From NCBI GenBank assembly GCA_002352205.1, contig DEHZ01000013.1, positions 1 to 64,000 on the forward strand: DNA of 64,000 nucleotides, written 5' to 3'. Each line of letters starts with the position of its first letter. Position 1 is the stretch's first letter. The translations under genes and the position numbers were made by a program. Source of the stretch: Flavobacterium sp. UBA2787. GTDB taxonomy: Bacteria; Bacteroidota; Bacteroidia; Flavobacteriales; Flavobacteriaceae. Positions 18,963 to 27,717 of this stretch are shown here, in pieces. Under the pieces are notes generated by a model. That model searched no databases and had not been told where the DNA came from. It was given only the letters and a program-made list of their open reading frames with translations.

Positions 18963-20678
18963 TTATCGAGTTGATTTTGGTTTCCCTTTAGCTGTTTTTT
19001 TGTTTGATTTTGGCCCAACTTTAGACATTGCACAACGGAATCCGATGTCATCTGTTGAAATGTCTTGTGGGAAGAATCTTCTTTGAGCAGGATCTAACCA
19101 ATATGCTCTGTCTCTCCATGAACCTCCTTTATAAACTCTTACATTATCATCAATAAGTGTTGTTCTTTTAGAAGATTTGTCATATTTTCTTACCATTTCA
19201 GAAGATGCACTATCTACAGAAACTTGGTGTCTAGGAGAGTCATACATTCTGTTTTTCTCACTCACCGAATCATCACCATCTTCTTCAGATCCAAATTTAT
19301 AAAAACGAATTGACTGTTTGTCACCATCACGATAGTTTCTATTATCACTTTTGTCGAAGTTTTGTCTTAAATAAGTTTCTTTTTCGTCAACAGGAACTTG
19401 AGCTATTTGACCAGGAAGGTTTCTAGCAATAATTTTTCCGTTTGCTAATGTGTCATACATGATGTTTTCGGAAGTAATTAGTTCAACTTTTCCGTCTTCA
19501 CCAATTTTATTTTTCATGTAAACGTTTCCTCTGTAGTAGTTAAAATCATTTGCTTCATCATCTACTCTAGGTCTATAAACGTCAGCAACCCATTCGTTAA
19601 CATTACCAGCCATATCATATAATCCAAAATCATTTGGTGGATATGATTTTACTACTTGTGTAATATCTGCACCGTCATCAGACCAACCTGCAATTCCACC
19701 GTAATCACCTTTTCCTTGTTTAAAGTTGGCTAATTGGTCACCTTTCACTTCTCTTTTACCTGTTCGTGTATAGCCACCATTCCAAGGATATTTCTTTCTA
19801 CCTTGATATAAATTATATTCTCTATTTCCTACGTTGGCTACTGCTGCATATTCCCACTCAGCTTCGGTTGGAAGTCTGTATTCAGGTTGTAGAAGACCTG
19901 AAGAACGTGTAGCATAAACATTTTTAGCTTCAGAAGTTTCTCCATCTTTGCCTGTAGTTGCTTTTGCACGACCACCTTTACCTTTTAACACAATTTCTTC
20001 ATCACCACCAAAAGATTGTGATGGAGTGTTAATGTAAGTTTCTGTACTAAATGATTTTTCTGCACTAGCATCAGTCAATTTAGCATCTTTTTTTAGGTAT
20101 TTGTTTTTTTCTAAAATATCCTCGTTAACACGGTCAGTTCTCCATTTACAGAACTCAACCGCTTGAATCCAATTAACACCAACCACAGGATAATCCTTAT
20201 AACCAGGATGTCTCAAATAGTTGTTTGTCATGGTTTCATTATAACCTAAACGATTTCTCCATACCAATGTATCCGGTAAAGCACCGTTATAAATATTAGT
20301 ATAGTTTTCGTCATTAGGATCAAAAATTCTTTTTAACCAATCTAAGTATTCCATATACATAAGGTTGGTAACCTCGCTTTCATCCATAAAGAAAGATTGA
20401 ACGTGTTGCTGATTTGGAGTATTGTTCCAATCGTGCATTACATCGTCCTGAACTTTTCCCATAGTGAAAGTTCCACCTTCAATTGCAATTAAGCCAGGGG
20501 CAGCTTCTTGCTTTTTGAAGTTTGATGCGTACTGAAAACCACCTTTTTTATCGTTGATTTTCCAACCGGTTGCTGTGGATGAATTTTTTGAGCTTGAATT
20601 TTTACTACAACTAGAAAAACCAAACATCACTATCAATCCTAATAGCAATCTTAATGTCATAATTTTGTTTACTTTCAT
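18963..20678 (-). CDS. gldJ: Gliding motility lipoprotein GldJ
   Basis: 571-residue lipoprotein: hydrophobic leader and lipobox with Cys24 (GFSSC). The mature part is a formylglycine-generating-enzyme/sulfatase-modifying-factor-type fold, seen in GGTFTMGKV, DESEVTN, YPVVGVNW, RLPTEAEWEYAA, DMAGNVNEWVADVY, GGSWRDRAYW and IGFRCAMSK. GldJ is required for gliding and stabilises other Gld proteins in Flavobacterium johnsoniae. Its C-terminal basic tail (NKKTAKGKPKSTR) is also typical. It is divergent from porU, with a 207-bp shared control region. GldK has the same fold, but the sequence and the porU-porV neighbourhood point to GldJ. Confidence 0.95.
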   Translation of the reverse strand: MKVNKIMTLRLLLGLIVMFGFSSCSKNSSSKNSSTATGWKINDKKGGFQYASNFKKQEAAPGLIAIEGGTFTMGKVQDDVMHDWNNTPNQQHVQSFFMDESEVTNLMYMEYLDWLKRIFDPNDENYTNIYNGALPDTLVWRNRLGYNETMTNNYLRHPGYKDYPVVGVNWIQAVEFCKWRTDRVNEDILEKNKYLKKDAKLTDASAEKSFSTETYINTPSQSFGGDEEIVLKGKGGRAKATTGKDGETSEAKNVYATRSSGLLQPEYRLPTEAEWEYAAVANVGNREYNLYQGRKKYPWNGGYTRTGKREVKGDQLANFKQGKGDYGGIAGWSDDGADITQVVKSYPPNDFGLYDMAGNVNEWVADVYRPRVDDEANDFNYYRGNVYMKNKIGEDGKVELITSENIMYDTLANGKIIARNLPGQIAQVPVDEKETYLRQNFDKSDNRNYRDGDKQSIRFYKFGSEEDGDDSVSEKNRMYDSPRHQVSVDSASSEMVRKYDKSSKRTTLIDDNVRVYKGGSWRDRAYWLDPAQRRFFPQDISTDDIGFRCAMSKVGPKSNKKTAKGKPKSTR

Positions 20679-20707
20679 ACGTTAAGTAGGTAATAAATTT
20701 AGAGCCG

Positions 20708-20736
20708 CAATATACTAATTAACCTTTATATTACAA
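20708..20736 (-). promoter_or_regulatory. Possible gldJ promoter
   Basis: On the minus strand TTG (20736-20734) is followed after 19 bp by TATATTG (20714-20708), a one-base-short version of TAnnTTTG. It would give a leader of about 20 bases. Further TAnnTTTG matches on this strand (TAAATTTG at 20765-20772, TACGTTTG at 20785-20792) lack a well-spaced TTG. Confidence 0.35.
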
Positions 20737-20829
20737 CAGTTTTTTAAAATTTTTGTCAAAAGAACAAATTTATTGTCTTATAAACAAACGTATAACGGAA
20801 AAAAAAATTGTTTAGTATAAATTAAAACA

Positions 20830-20861
20830 TTGTAAAATATGTTTATCTTGTAATAAATTTG
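20830..20861 (+). promoter_or_regulatory. porU promoter
   Basis: TTG at 20830-20832 and TAAATTTG at 20854-20861 are separated by 21 bp. The expected start of transcription near 20867 leaves about 19 bases before the ATG at 20886 and rules out the in-frame TTG at 20859, which is part of the promoter box. Confidence 0.65.
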
Positions 20862-20885
20862 CATCCGTTACGTTTATTTCTTGTT

Positions 20886-23800
20886 ATGAAAAAGTTTTTA
20901 CTCCTTTATATAGTGTTAAGTGGGTTGTTTGGTATAGCTCAAAATGCCGTAAACATTGATGTTAATTGGCAAGAAAGTAGGTTGTTTGATCAAGGTACCT
21001 ATCATTTAAATATTCCACAATTTCAACATGAAAATTTCTTTTTTGATGACATTAATAGAGAAATACTATTTAATTACAAGTTCAATCTCTCTTCAACAAT
21101 TGATGAAAAATCACTAAAGATTTCCTCTTTAGTGTATGAAAATATTGCATCTAACGAACTTGGAGATTTATCGTTAAAAAATATTCCGAATAATATAAAT
21201 ATCACTTTAAAAAACGGAAAAGCAAGGGATTTACTACAAGCTTTGTTGACGTTTTCTCCCATAATTAAGACTAATGATGGTTATAAGAAAGTTAAATCAT
21301 TAAGTTTTACTTACAGCAATTCAACCAATTATGAACAAAGAAGTGAAGCTAGCTTTGATTTTAGTAGTATTCAAAATTCGGTTTTATCAACAGGAGATTG
21401 GTATCGATTTTATGTTGAAAAATCGGGAATTTATAAAATCTCCAGAAGTTTTTTGAATCAGTTGGGGATGAATACGAATACCGATCCCAGAAATATTAAA
21501 ATATACGGTAATGGCGGCAGAATGATTCCTTTGCTAAATAGCATTGATTATCCGTCGGATTTGGCAGAGAATGCCATTCTTTTCGTTGGTGAAGAAGATG
21601 GTATTTTTAATCCAGAAGATTATATTTTGTTTTATGCCGAAGGAATGGATAACTGGAACACGGAAAGCAACACACACCTTAATTTATATGAAGATAGATC
21701 TTATTATTATGTAACTGCTCAAGGTGGTAGCGGAAAAAGAATAACAGATGCAATGCAACCAACAGACATAGCCTCTACAGTTTTTACCACCTTTGACGAT
21801 TATCAATTTCATGAAAAAGACCTTAATAATATAGGTAGGATTGGACGTGTTTGGTATGGTGAGCAATATAGTTCTCAAACACCACTTTCTATCAATTTTA
21901 ATTTTCCAAATGTTGTTAGTAATACAACCATTCAATTGACGATTAATAGTGCAGCGGTTTCATTGTCTAGTTCCAATTTATCAATTAATGTCGGTGGTCA
22001 ATCACAAAACATCAATTTTACAGCTATTCCTACCAATAGTTCAACTTTATTTTCGTCAGGCACCGCACAATTTAGTATCCCTTCCACGCAAGATGTATCG
22101 GTACAACTTACCTACAACAATAACGGAGTGCCTAGTGCTAGAGGTTATTTAAATTATGTGATTGCCAAAGCAAAAAGAAATCTGCAAGGTCATGGAAAAC
22201 AATTTCGGTTTCAAAATGAGTCTGCAGCTTCTTTAATAGGTGTAGGTGAATTTCAACTTTCAAATGCATCATCAATTCAACAAGTTTGGGATATTACAGA
22301 CATTTATAATGTTTCCAAATATGAAAACCAAGGAAGTTCAATTTTTACATTTAAAGTAGATTTGGGAGAAACCAGAAAATACATAGCTCTTGAACCTGCC
22401 GATTTTTTCAATCCTTTGAGAGAATCACAATCAAAAGTAGTTAATCAAGATATTAAAGGAACTATTTTCAATAACAATCAAGGCCAATTTCAAGATATTG
22501 ATTACCTTATAATTTCTCCATTAAATTTAGTTTCTGAGGCGGAAAGATTGGCTAATTTTCATAGAAATTATTCTAATTTAAACGTTAAGGTGATTACTTT
22601 AGATAAAATCTATCAAGAATTCTCGTCAGGAAAACAGGATATTGGGGCTATTCGTAATTTGGTTAAGTATGTTTATTTCAATGCTTCCGTAGATTCCAAA
22701 AGAGTGAAATACCTCAATTTATTTGGTGATGCTTCGTTTGATTATAAAAATAGAATTCCAAATAACACCAATATCGTTCCTGTTTTTCATAGTCTTAATA
22801 GTGAATCACTGCTGAGTTCAACAATGTCTGATGATTTTTATGGTATGATGGATCCACATGAAGGCAGAATGATAAACCAAAGTAATCTTCCGGGTTTTGA
22901 AGCCCTAGATATTGCTGTTGGAAGAATGTTGGTTTCGTCCGTTCAGCAAGCAAAAGAAATGGTCGATAAAGTTATACAATACCACGATATTAATTCGTAT
23001 GGAAGATGGCGTAACAATTTTACATTAGTTTCTGATGATGTTGATGAAAGTTGGGAAAATCAAATTCAAACAGGAATTGATAATTTAGGAAACACCATTA
23101 ATGCTGAAAAACCATTTGTTAACGTACTCAAATTTCACGCTGATTCGTATGTTCAAGAGGTTTCAGCAGGAGGACAACGTTACCCTAAACTAAAGCAAGA
23201 ACTATTGAATGCGATTCAAAACGGTTCGTTGGTTTTTAATTATTTTGGACACGGAGGTGAAGATCAATTAGCTTCAGAACGTATTTTTGAAAAAACAGAT
23301 GCTCAAAACTTAAACAATCAGTACCGTTATCCGCTCATCGTAACAGTAACTTGTGAATTTACTCGATTTGACAATCCTTATCGACCCACAGCAGGTGAAT
23401 ATACCTACTGGAATCCAACCGGAGGAGCCATTTCATTAATAACCACAACAAGACAAATAGGCGTTACTACAGGACAGCAGATAAATGAAGGTTTTTCTAG
23501 CTTTTTATATGGATATGGCCCAAATTCTAATGAAGAAACTACCATTGCAGAAGCTTTGCGAAGAGCCAAAAACGCTTATAATAGTCAAACATTAATGGTT
23601 TTTTACGTAGGTGATCCGGCATTAAAATTAGCGATTCCTAAGCCAAAAATTATTCTTACTAAAGTAAATGATGTTCCGGCGGAATCATCGACGCTGGTTT
23701 TTAATGCTTTAAGTAAAGTGAAATTATCAGGAGAAGTTAGAGATAGCAATGGTGATGCTTTATTGTCAAATTACAACGGCGATATAGCTGTTCAAATATT

Positions 23801-24749
23801 TGACAAATCAATTAACCGAAGCACATTAGCAAATGATAACACAAGAGATAATTCAAATAATTTAATCATCTTGAATTTTGAAACCTTGGGAGAAACAATT
23901 TTTAGAGGAAATGCCACCGTCACCAATGGTTTGTTTGAGATAGAATTCATCGTTCCCAAAGATATTTCGATTCCGGTTGGAAACGGAAGAATTAGTTTTT
24001 ATGCCAAAAGTCCGAGTCCGGTTTTGCAAGATCAAACCGGTTTTGATACATCTATTTTAATTGGAGGAATCAACGAAAATGCACCGGAAGACAACATTGG
24101 TCCACGGGTGCGACTTTATATGAATGATGAATCGTTTATTTCAGGCGGGATAACCAACGCGAGTCCAATTTTCTTAGCCTTTCTAGAAGATGAAAACGGA
24201 ATTAATACCGCGAGTGGAATCGGGCATGATATCGTTGCTATTTTAGATGGAGACGAAAACAATCCATATATATTAAATGACTATTACGAAACCGAATTGA
24301 ATGATTATACCAGAGGAAAAGTACGATTCCCGTTTAGAGATTTGGCTCCGGGTTTACATACTATAACTTTTAGAGCTTGGGATGTTTATAATAATCCTGT
24401 TACTGCTGAAATTCAGTTTATTGTAGTTGGTGATGAATCAATTAGTTTGACCAATGTACTTAATTACCCAAACCCATTTGTGAGTTACACACAGTTTTGG
24501 TTTTCACACAATCGTCCGTTTGAACCTTTAGATGTTCAGGTACAAGTTTTCACGATTACAGGAAAAATTGTAAAAACCATTAATCAAGTTATCAATACAG
24601 AAGGCTTTTTGTCGCGTGAAATCACTTGGGATGGAAGAGATGATTTTGGGGATAAAATAGGGAAAGGGGTTTATGTGTACAAACTAACTGTGAAGTCCAA
24701 TCTCACCAATAAAAAAGTTGAAAAAATAGAAAAACTTGTAATACTTTAA
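20886..24749 (+). CDS. porU: Type IX secretion system sortase PorU
   Basis: About 1287-residue outer-surface cysteine peptidase of the gingipain (C25) family that removes the C-terminal sorting domain from T9SS cargo and transfers it to an anchor. The signal peptide ends near LFGIAQ. An N-terminal beta region precedes the C25 domain (about 545-920), with catalytic His789 in NYFGHGGEDQLASE and Cys823 in VTVTCEFTRFDNP. The C-terminal 85 residues (NYPNPFVSYTQFWF, GRDDFGDKIGKGVYVYKL, KIEKLVIL) form the PorU's own sorting-like domain. The ATG at 20886 is chosen from the promoter and signal peptide. porV follows after 39 bp with its own promoter; this gldJ-porU-porV order is known in flavobacteria. 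Confidence 0.96.
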   Translation: MKKFLLLYIVLSGLFGIAQNAVNIDVNWQESRLFDQGTYHLNIPQFQHENFFFDDINREILFNYKFNLSSTIDEKSLKISSLVYENIASNELGDLSLKNIPNNINITLKNGKARDLLQALLTFSPIIKTNDGYKKVKSLSFTYSNSTNYEQRSEASFDFSSIQNSVLSTGDWYRFYVEKSGIYKISRSFLNQLGMNTNTDPRNIKIYGNGGRMIPLLNSIDYPSDLAENAILFVGEEDGIFNPEDYILFYAEGMDNWNTESNTHLNLYEDRSYYYVTAQGGSGKRITDAMQPTDIASTVFTTFDDYQFHEKDLNNIGRIGRVWYGEQYSSQTPLSINFNFPNVVSNTTIQLTINSAAVSLSSSNLSINVGGQSQNINFTAIPTNSSTLFSSGTAQFSIPSTQDVSVQLTYNNNGVPSARGYLNYVIAKAKRNLQGHGKQFRFQNESAASLIGVGEFQLSNASSIQQVWDITDIYNVSKYENQGSSIFTFKVDLGETRKYIALEPADFFNPLRESQSKVVNQDIKGTIFNNNQGQFQDIDYLIISPLNLVSEAERLANFHRNYSNLNVKVITLDKIYQEFSSGKQDIGAIRNLVKYVYFNASVDSKRVKYLNLFGDASFDYKNRIPNNTNIVPVFHSLNSESLLSSTMSDDFYGMMDPHEGRMINQSNLPGFEALDIAVGRMLVSSVQQAKEMVDKVIQYHDINSYGRWRNNFTLVSDDVDESWENQIQTGIDNLGNTINAEKPFVNVLKFHADSYVQEVSAGGQRYPKLKQELLNAIQNGSLVFNYFGHGGEDQLASERIFEKTDAQNLNNQYRYPLIVTVTCEFTRFDNPYRPTAGEYTYWNPTGGAISLITTTRQIGVTTGQQINEGFSSFLYGYGPNSNEETTIAEALRRAKNAYNSQTLMVFYVGDPALKLAIPKPKIILTKVNDVPAESSTLVFNALSKVKLSGEVRDSNGDALLSNYNGDIAVQIFDKSINRSTLANDNTRDNSNNLIILNFETLGETIFRGNATVTNGLFEIEFIVPKDISIPVGNGRISFYAKSPSPVLQDQTGFDTSILIGGINENAPEDNIGPRVRLYMNDESFISGGITNASPIFLAFLEDENGINTASGIGHDIVAILDGDENNPYILNDYYETELNDYTRGKVRFPFRDLAPGLHTITFRAWDVYNNPVTAEIQFIVVGDESISLTNVLNYPNPFVSYTQFWFSHNRPFEPLDVQVQVFTITGKIVKTINQVINTEGFLSREITWDGRDDFGDKIGKGVYVYKLTVKSNLTNKKVEKIEKLVIL

Positions 24750-24765
24750 GAAAACACTATATTTG
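24736..24765 (+). promoter_or_regulatory. porV promoter
   Basis: TTG at 24736-24738, inside the last codons of porU, then 19 bp and TATATTTG at 24758-24765. The predicted start near 24771 leaves a leader of about 18 bases before the ATG at 24789, so porV can be transcribed independently of porU. Confidence 0.6.
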
Positions 24766-24788
24766 TTAATTATTATCCAGAATTTATA

Positions 24789-25985
24789 ATGAAAAAAATA
24801 ACCGTATTTTTAATTTGCCTCATAGCATTTCAGAACCTTACCGCACAAGATCAAAATAGAGTAATTACCACTGGAGTTCCGTTTTTATTGATTGCAGCCG
24901 ATGCTCGTGCAGCTGGTATGGCTGATATAGGCGTAGCAACTTCACCGGATGCTTACTCCCAACAATGGAATCCTGCTAAATATGCTTTTGCTACTGAAAA
25001 AATTGGTATTGGTGTAAGTTATACACCTTATTTAACTGACTTAGTCAATGATATTTCATTAGGTCAATTAAACTACTATAATCGAATTAGCGAAAAAAGT
25101 GCTTTTGGAGGAAGCTTACGTTATTTTAGTTTAGGAGATATTGAATTGCGTGATAATTTTGATGACGAAGCAAGAGTTGTAAGTCCAAATGAATTGGCGG
25201 TAGATGTTTCGTATGCGTTGAAATTAAGTGAACGTTTTTCTACATCTGTTGCATTTCGTTATATTCGATCTCAGCTAAGAATTCCGGAAGGCACAACTGA
25301 TGCAAAGCCTGCTAGTTCGTTTGCTTTTGATCTTTCCGGTTATTATCAATCAGAAGAAGAAGCCTACGACAGCTTTAACGGAAGATGGAGAGCTGGATTT
25401 AATTTCCAAAATTTAGGCCCAAAGATTAATTACGACGAAGATGTAACCGAACTTAATTCGAACTTTCTTCCGGCTAACATGCGATTAGGTGCCGGTTTCG
25501 ATTTTATTTTTGACGAATACAACAAAATTGGATTAAATGCAGAAGTGACTAAGCTTTTAGTGCCAACTCCTCAAATTCCTGAGTTAATTGATTTAAACGA
25601 GGATGGTACAATAGATCAATCTGAAGAAGCTGCAGCAAGAGCAAAAGCCAGAGATGAATATCAACGAATAGGTTGGGTTTCCGGAATTTTTCAATCATTT
25701 GGTGATGCACCGGATGGTTTTAGTGAAGAATTAAGAGAGTTCACATGGGCTTTAGGTGCAGAATACAATTACCAAGATTCATTTGCTCTTCGTCTGGGTT
25801 ATTTTAACGAACATGAAACGAAAGGTGCTAGAAAATATTTTTCTTTTGGAGCCGGATTCAAATACACTGTGATTAAATTAGATGTTTCCTATTTATTCTC
25901 TGCTTCCAAAGTTAAAAATCCTTTAGAAAACACATTACGATTCTCCTTAACGTTTAATTTTGGAGATAAATATGACGAATATTAA
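24789..25985 (+). CDS. porV: Type IX secretion outer-membrane protein PorV (LptO)
   Basis: 398-residue outer-membrane beta-barrel of the FadL-like family. In the T9SS it binds the C-terminal signal of cargo at the translocon and shuttles it to the sortase PorU. The signal peptide ends near NLTAQ. The mature protein starts with the typical VPFLLIAADARAAGMADIGVATSPDAYSQQWNPAK region, whose first part is nearly invariant in PorV. It ends in the barrel strand FSLTFNFGDKYDEY. Beta strands alternate throughout, with a helical, charged extracellular loop around EEAAARAKARDEY (about 275-285). It lies downstream of porU and is followed by a very strong terminator. Confidence 0.96.
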   Translation: MKKITVFLICLIAFQNLTAQDQNRVITTGVPFLLIAADARAAGMADIGVATSPDAYSQQWNPAKYAFATEKIGIGVSYTPYLTDLVNDISLGQLNYYNRISEKSAFGGSLRYFSLGDIELRDNFDDEARVVSPNELAVDVSYALKLSERFSTSVAFRYIRSQLRIPEGTTDAKPASSFAFDLSGYYQSEEEAYDSFNGRWRAGFNFQNLGPKINYDEDVTELNSNFLPANMRLGAGFDFIFDEYNKIGLNAEVTKLLVPTPQIPELIDLNEDGTIDQSEEAAARAKARDEYQRIGWVSGIFQSFGDAPDGFSEELREFTWALGAEYNYQDSFALRLGYFNEHETKGARKYFSFGAGFKYTVIKLDVSYLFSASKVKNPLENTLRFSLTFNFGDKYDEY

Positions 25986-26001
25986 TCAATCATATTAATT
26001 A

Positions 26002-26043
26002 AAAAAAAATCCAAATTTCATTGTTGAAATTTGGATTTTTTTT
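26002..26043 (+). terminator. Terminator of porV
   Basis: Nineteen-base perfect arms (26002-26020 and 26025-26043, core ATCCAAATTTCA/TGAAATTTGGAT) around a 4-base loop, with A and T tails on either side. It can work in both directions, although cdd lies downstream on the same strand. Confidence 0.9.
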
Positions 26044-26055
26044 CCACTATACACT

Positions 26056-26538
26056 ATGAAAAAAATTACTATTACAACGGAATTCTCGGTTTATGAAAGC
26101 AAAGAACAATTGCCTTCAGAAATAAAGGAATTGATGGAAACGGCTATTGAAATACGAAAGAAAGCCTATGCTCCTTATTCAAAATTTAGAGTTGGTGCAG
26201 CAATTTTGTTGGATAATGGGAAGATAGTCTTAGGTTCCAATCAAGAAAATGCCGCTTATCCTTCCGGACTTTGTGCCGAACGAGTTGCTATTTTTCAAGC
26301 TGGAACTATTTATCCCGATGCAAAAATTTTAAAATTAGCAATATCAGCTACAGCAGATGAAAAACCGGTAAATTCTCCGATTCCACCGTGTGGAGCTTGT
26401 CGTCAGTCAATTGCAGAATATGAATTCAAACAAAATACACCCATCGAAATATTTTTTATGGGAGAATCGGGCGAAATTTACAAATCAGATTCTCTGACCA
26501 ACTTGCTCCCTTTAGTTTTTGATAAAAATTTCCTGTAA
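26056..26538 (+). CDS. cdd: Cytidine deaminase
   Basis: 160-residue zinc enzyme of pyrimidine salvage (cytidine/deoxycytidine to uridine/deoxyuridine). The N-terminal YAPYSKFRVGAAIL binds substrate. Zinc and catalytic residues are in GLCAERVA (Cys and the proton-shuttling Glu) and PPCGACRQ (two Cys), the homotetrameric Cdd signature. The length is slightly above the usual 130-140 because of an N-terminal extension of about 20 residues that is common in Bacteroidota. It sits between the porV terminator and the pdhA promoter, so it is probably a single-gene unit. I found no clear TAnnTTTG box in its short upstream region. Confidence 0.95.
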   Translation: MKKITITTEFSVYESKEQLPSEIKELMETAIEIRKKAYAPYSKFRVGAAILLDNGKIVLGSNQENAAYPSGLCAERVAIFQAGTIYPDAKILKLAISATADEKPVNSPIPPCGACRQSIAEYEFKQNTPIEIFFMGESGEIYKSDSLTNLLPLVFDKNFL

Positions 26539-26632
26539 ATTTTATTAGTTTACTAAAACGTTATCGTAAATAACTTTTCACAAAGTTTATCATTTTAAGT
26601 CGATTAAATTTTCACATCTACTTACTATGTCT

Positions 26633-26640
26633 TATTTTTG
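26633..26640 (+). promoter_or_regulatory. Promoter box upstream of pdhA
   Basis: TATTTTTG fits TAnnTTTG. No exact TTG at the proper distance; TTC is at 26610-26612. The 66-base leader from the expected start to 26714 shows no strong secondary structure by eye. Confidence 0.45.
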
Positions 26641-26713
26641 CTACTCGCAAATTTATGCTTAACGTATTTGTGAAACAGACATTTCAAACATAAAAGATTC
26701 AAGAAATAGAAAA

Positions 26714-27712
26714 ATGAAAAAAATCACCAAAGAAGTTTATCTGCAATGGTATGAAGACATGCAGTTTTGGAGAAAATTTGAAGACAAATTAGCTGCCGTT
26801 TATATCCAACAAAAAGTGAGAGGGTTTTTACATTTATATAATGGTCAAGAAGCTGTTTTAGCCGGAGCATTACATGCAATGGACTTGTCTAAAGACAAAA
26901 TGATTACAGCGTATCGTAACCACGTTCAACCTATTGGAATGGGTGTAGATCCGCGAAAAGTGATGGCTGAATTATACGGAAAAGCTACCGGAACATCAAA
27001 AGGAATGGGTGGTTCTATGCATATTTTTTCTAAAGAACACGGTTTTTATGGCGGCCACGGAATCGTAGGAGCTCAAATTCCTGTAGGTGCCGGAATGGCA
27101 TTTGCCGACCAATATTTTAATACAGGTGGAGTAACGTTAACCTATTTTGGTGATGGTGCTGCTCGCCAAGGTTCTCTTCACGAAGCTTTCAATATGGCAA
27201 TGTTGTGGAAACTTCCTGTTGTTTTTATTTGTGAAAACAATGGTTATGCAATGGGAACTTCTGTTGAAAGAACTGCCAATCACACCGATGTTTGGAAATT
27301 AGGTTTAGGTTATGAAATGCCTTGCGGACCGGTTGATGGAATGAATCCAGTGAAAGTTGCTGAAGCGATGCACGAAGCAATCGAAAGAGCTCGTCGTGGA
27401 GACGGACCAACTTTCTTAGAAATGAAAACTTACCGATACAGAGGTCACTCTATGTCTGATGCTCAATTATACAGAACAAAAGACGAAGTAGAAGAATACA
27501 AAAAAATCGACCCGATTACACAGGTTTTAGATATTATTAAAGAAAATAATTATGCAACTGATGCAGAAATTGAAGCCATCGACGAACGAGTGAAAAACTT
27601 GGTTGATGAATGTGAAAAATTTGCAGATGAATCTCCGTTCCCGGAAGTACAACAATTGTATGACGTGGTGTACGAACAAGAAAACTATCCTTTTATTCCC
27701 CATAAACTATAA
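26714..27712 (+). CDS. pdhA: Pyruvate dehydrogenase E1 component, alpha subunit
   Basis: 332-residue thiamine-diphosphate subunit of the pyruvate dehydrogenase complex, decarboxylating pyruvate and acetylating the E2 lipoyl groups. The diphosphate-binding motif runs from GDGAARQGSLHEAFN to ENNGYAMGTS. GGSMHIFSKEHGFYGGHGIVG and the YRYRGHSMSDAQLYR phosphorylation-loop region are characteristic of E1 alpha. pdhC follows after 5 bp, so they are cotranscribed. The E1 beta gene (pdhB) is not in the window, a split arrangement that is usual in flavobacteria. Confidence 0.96.
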   Translation: MKKITKEVYLQWYEDMQFWRKFEDKLAAVYIQQKVRGFLHLYNGQEAVLAGALHAMDLSKDKMITAYRNHVQPIGMGVDPRKVMAELYGKATGTSKGMGGSMHIFSKEHGFYGGHGIVGAQIPVGAGMAFADQYFNTGGVTLTYFGDGAARQGSLHEAFNMAMLWKLPVVFICENNGYAMGTSVERTANHTDVWKLGLGYEMPCGPVDGMNPVKVAEAMHEAIERARRGDGPTFLEMKTYRYRGHSMSDAQLYRTKDEVEEYKKIDPITQVLDIIKENNYATDAEIEAIDERVKNLVDECEKFADESPFPEVQQLYDVVYEQENYPFIPHKL

Positions 27713-27717
27713 GCACT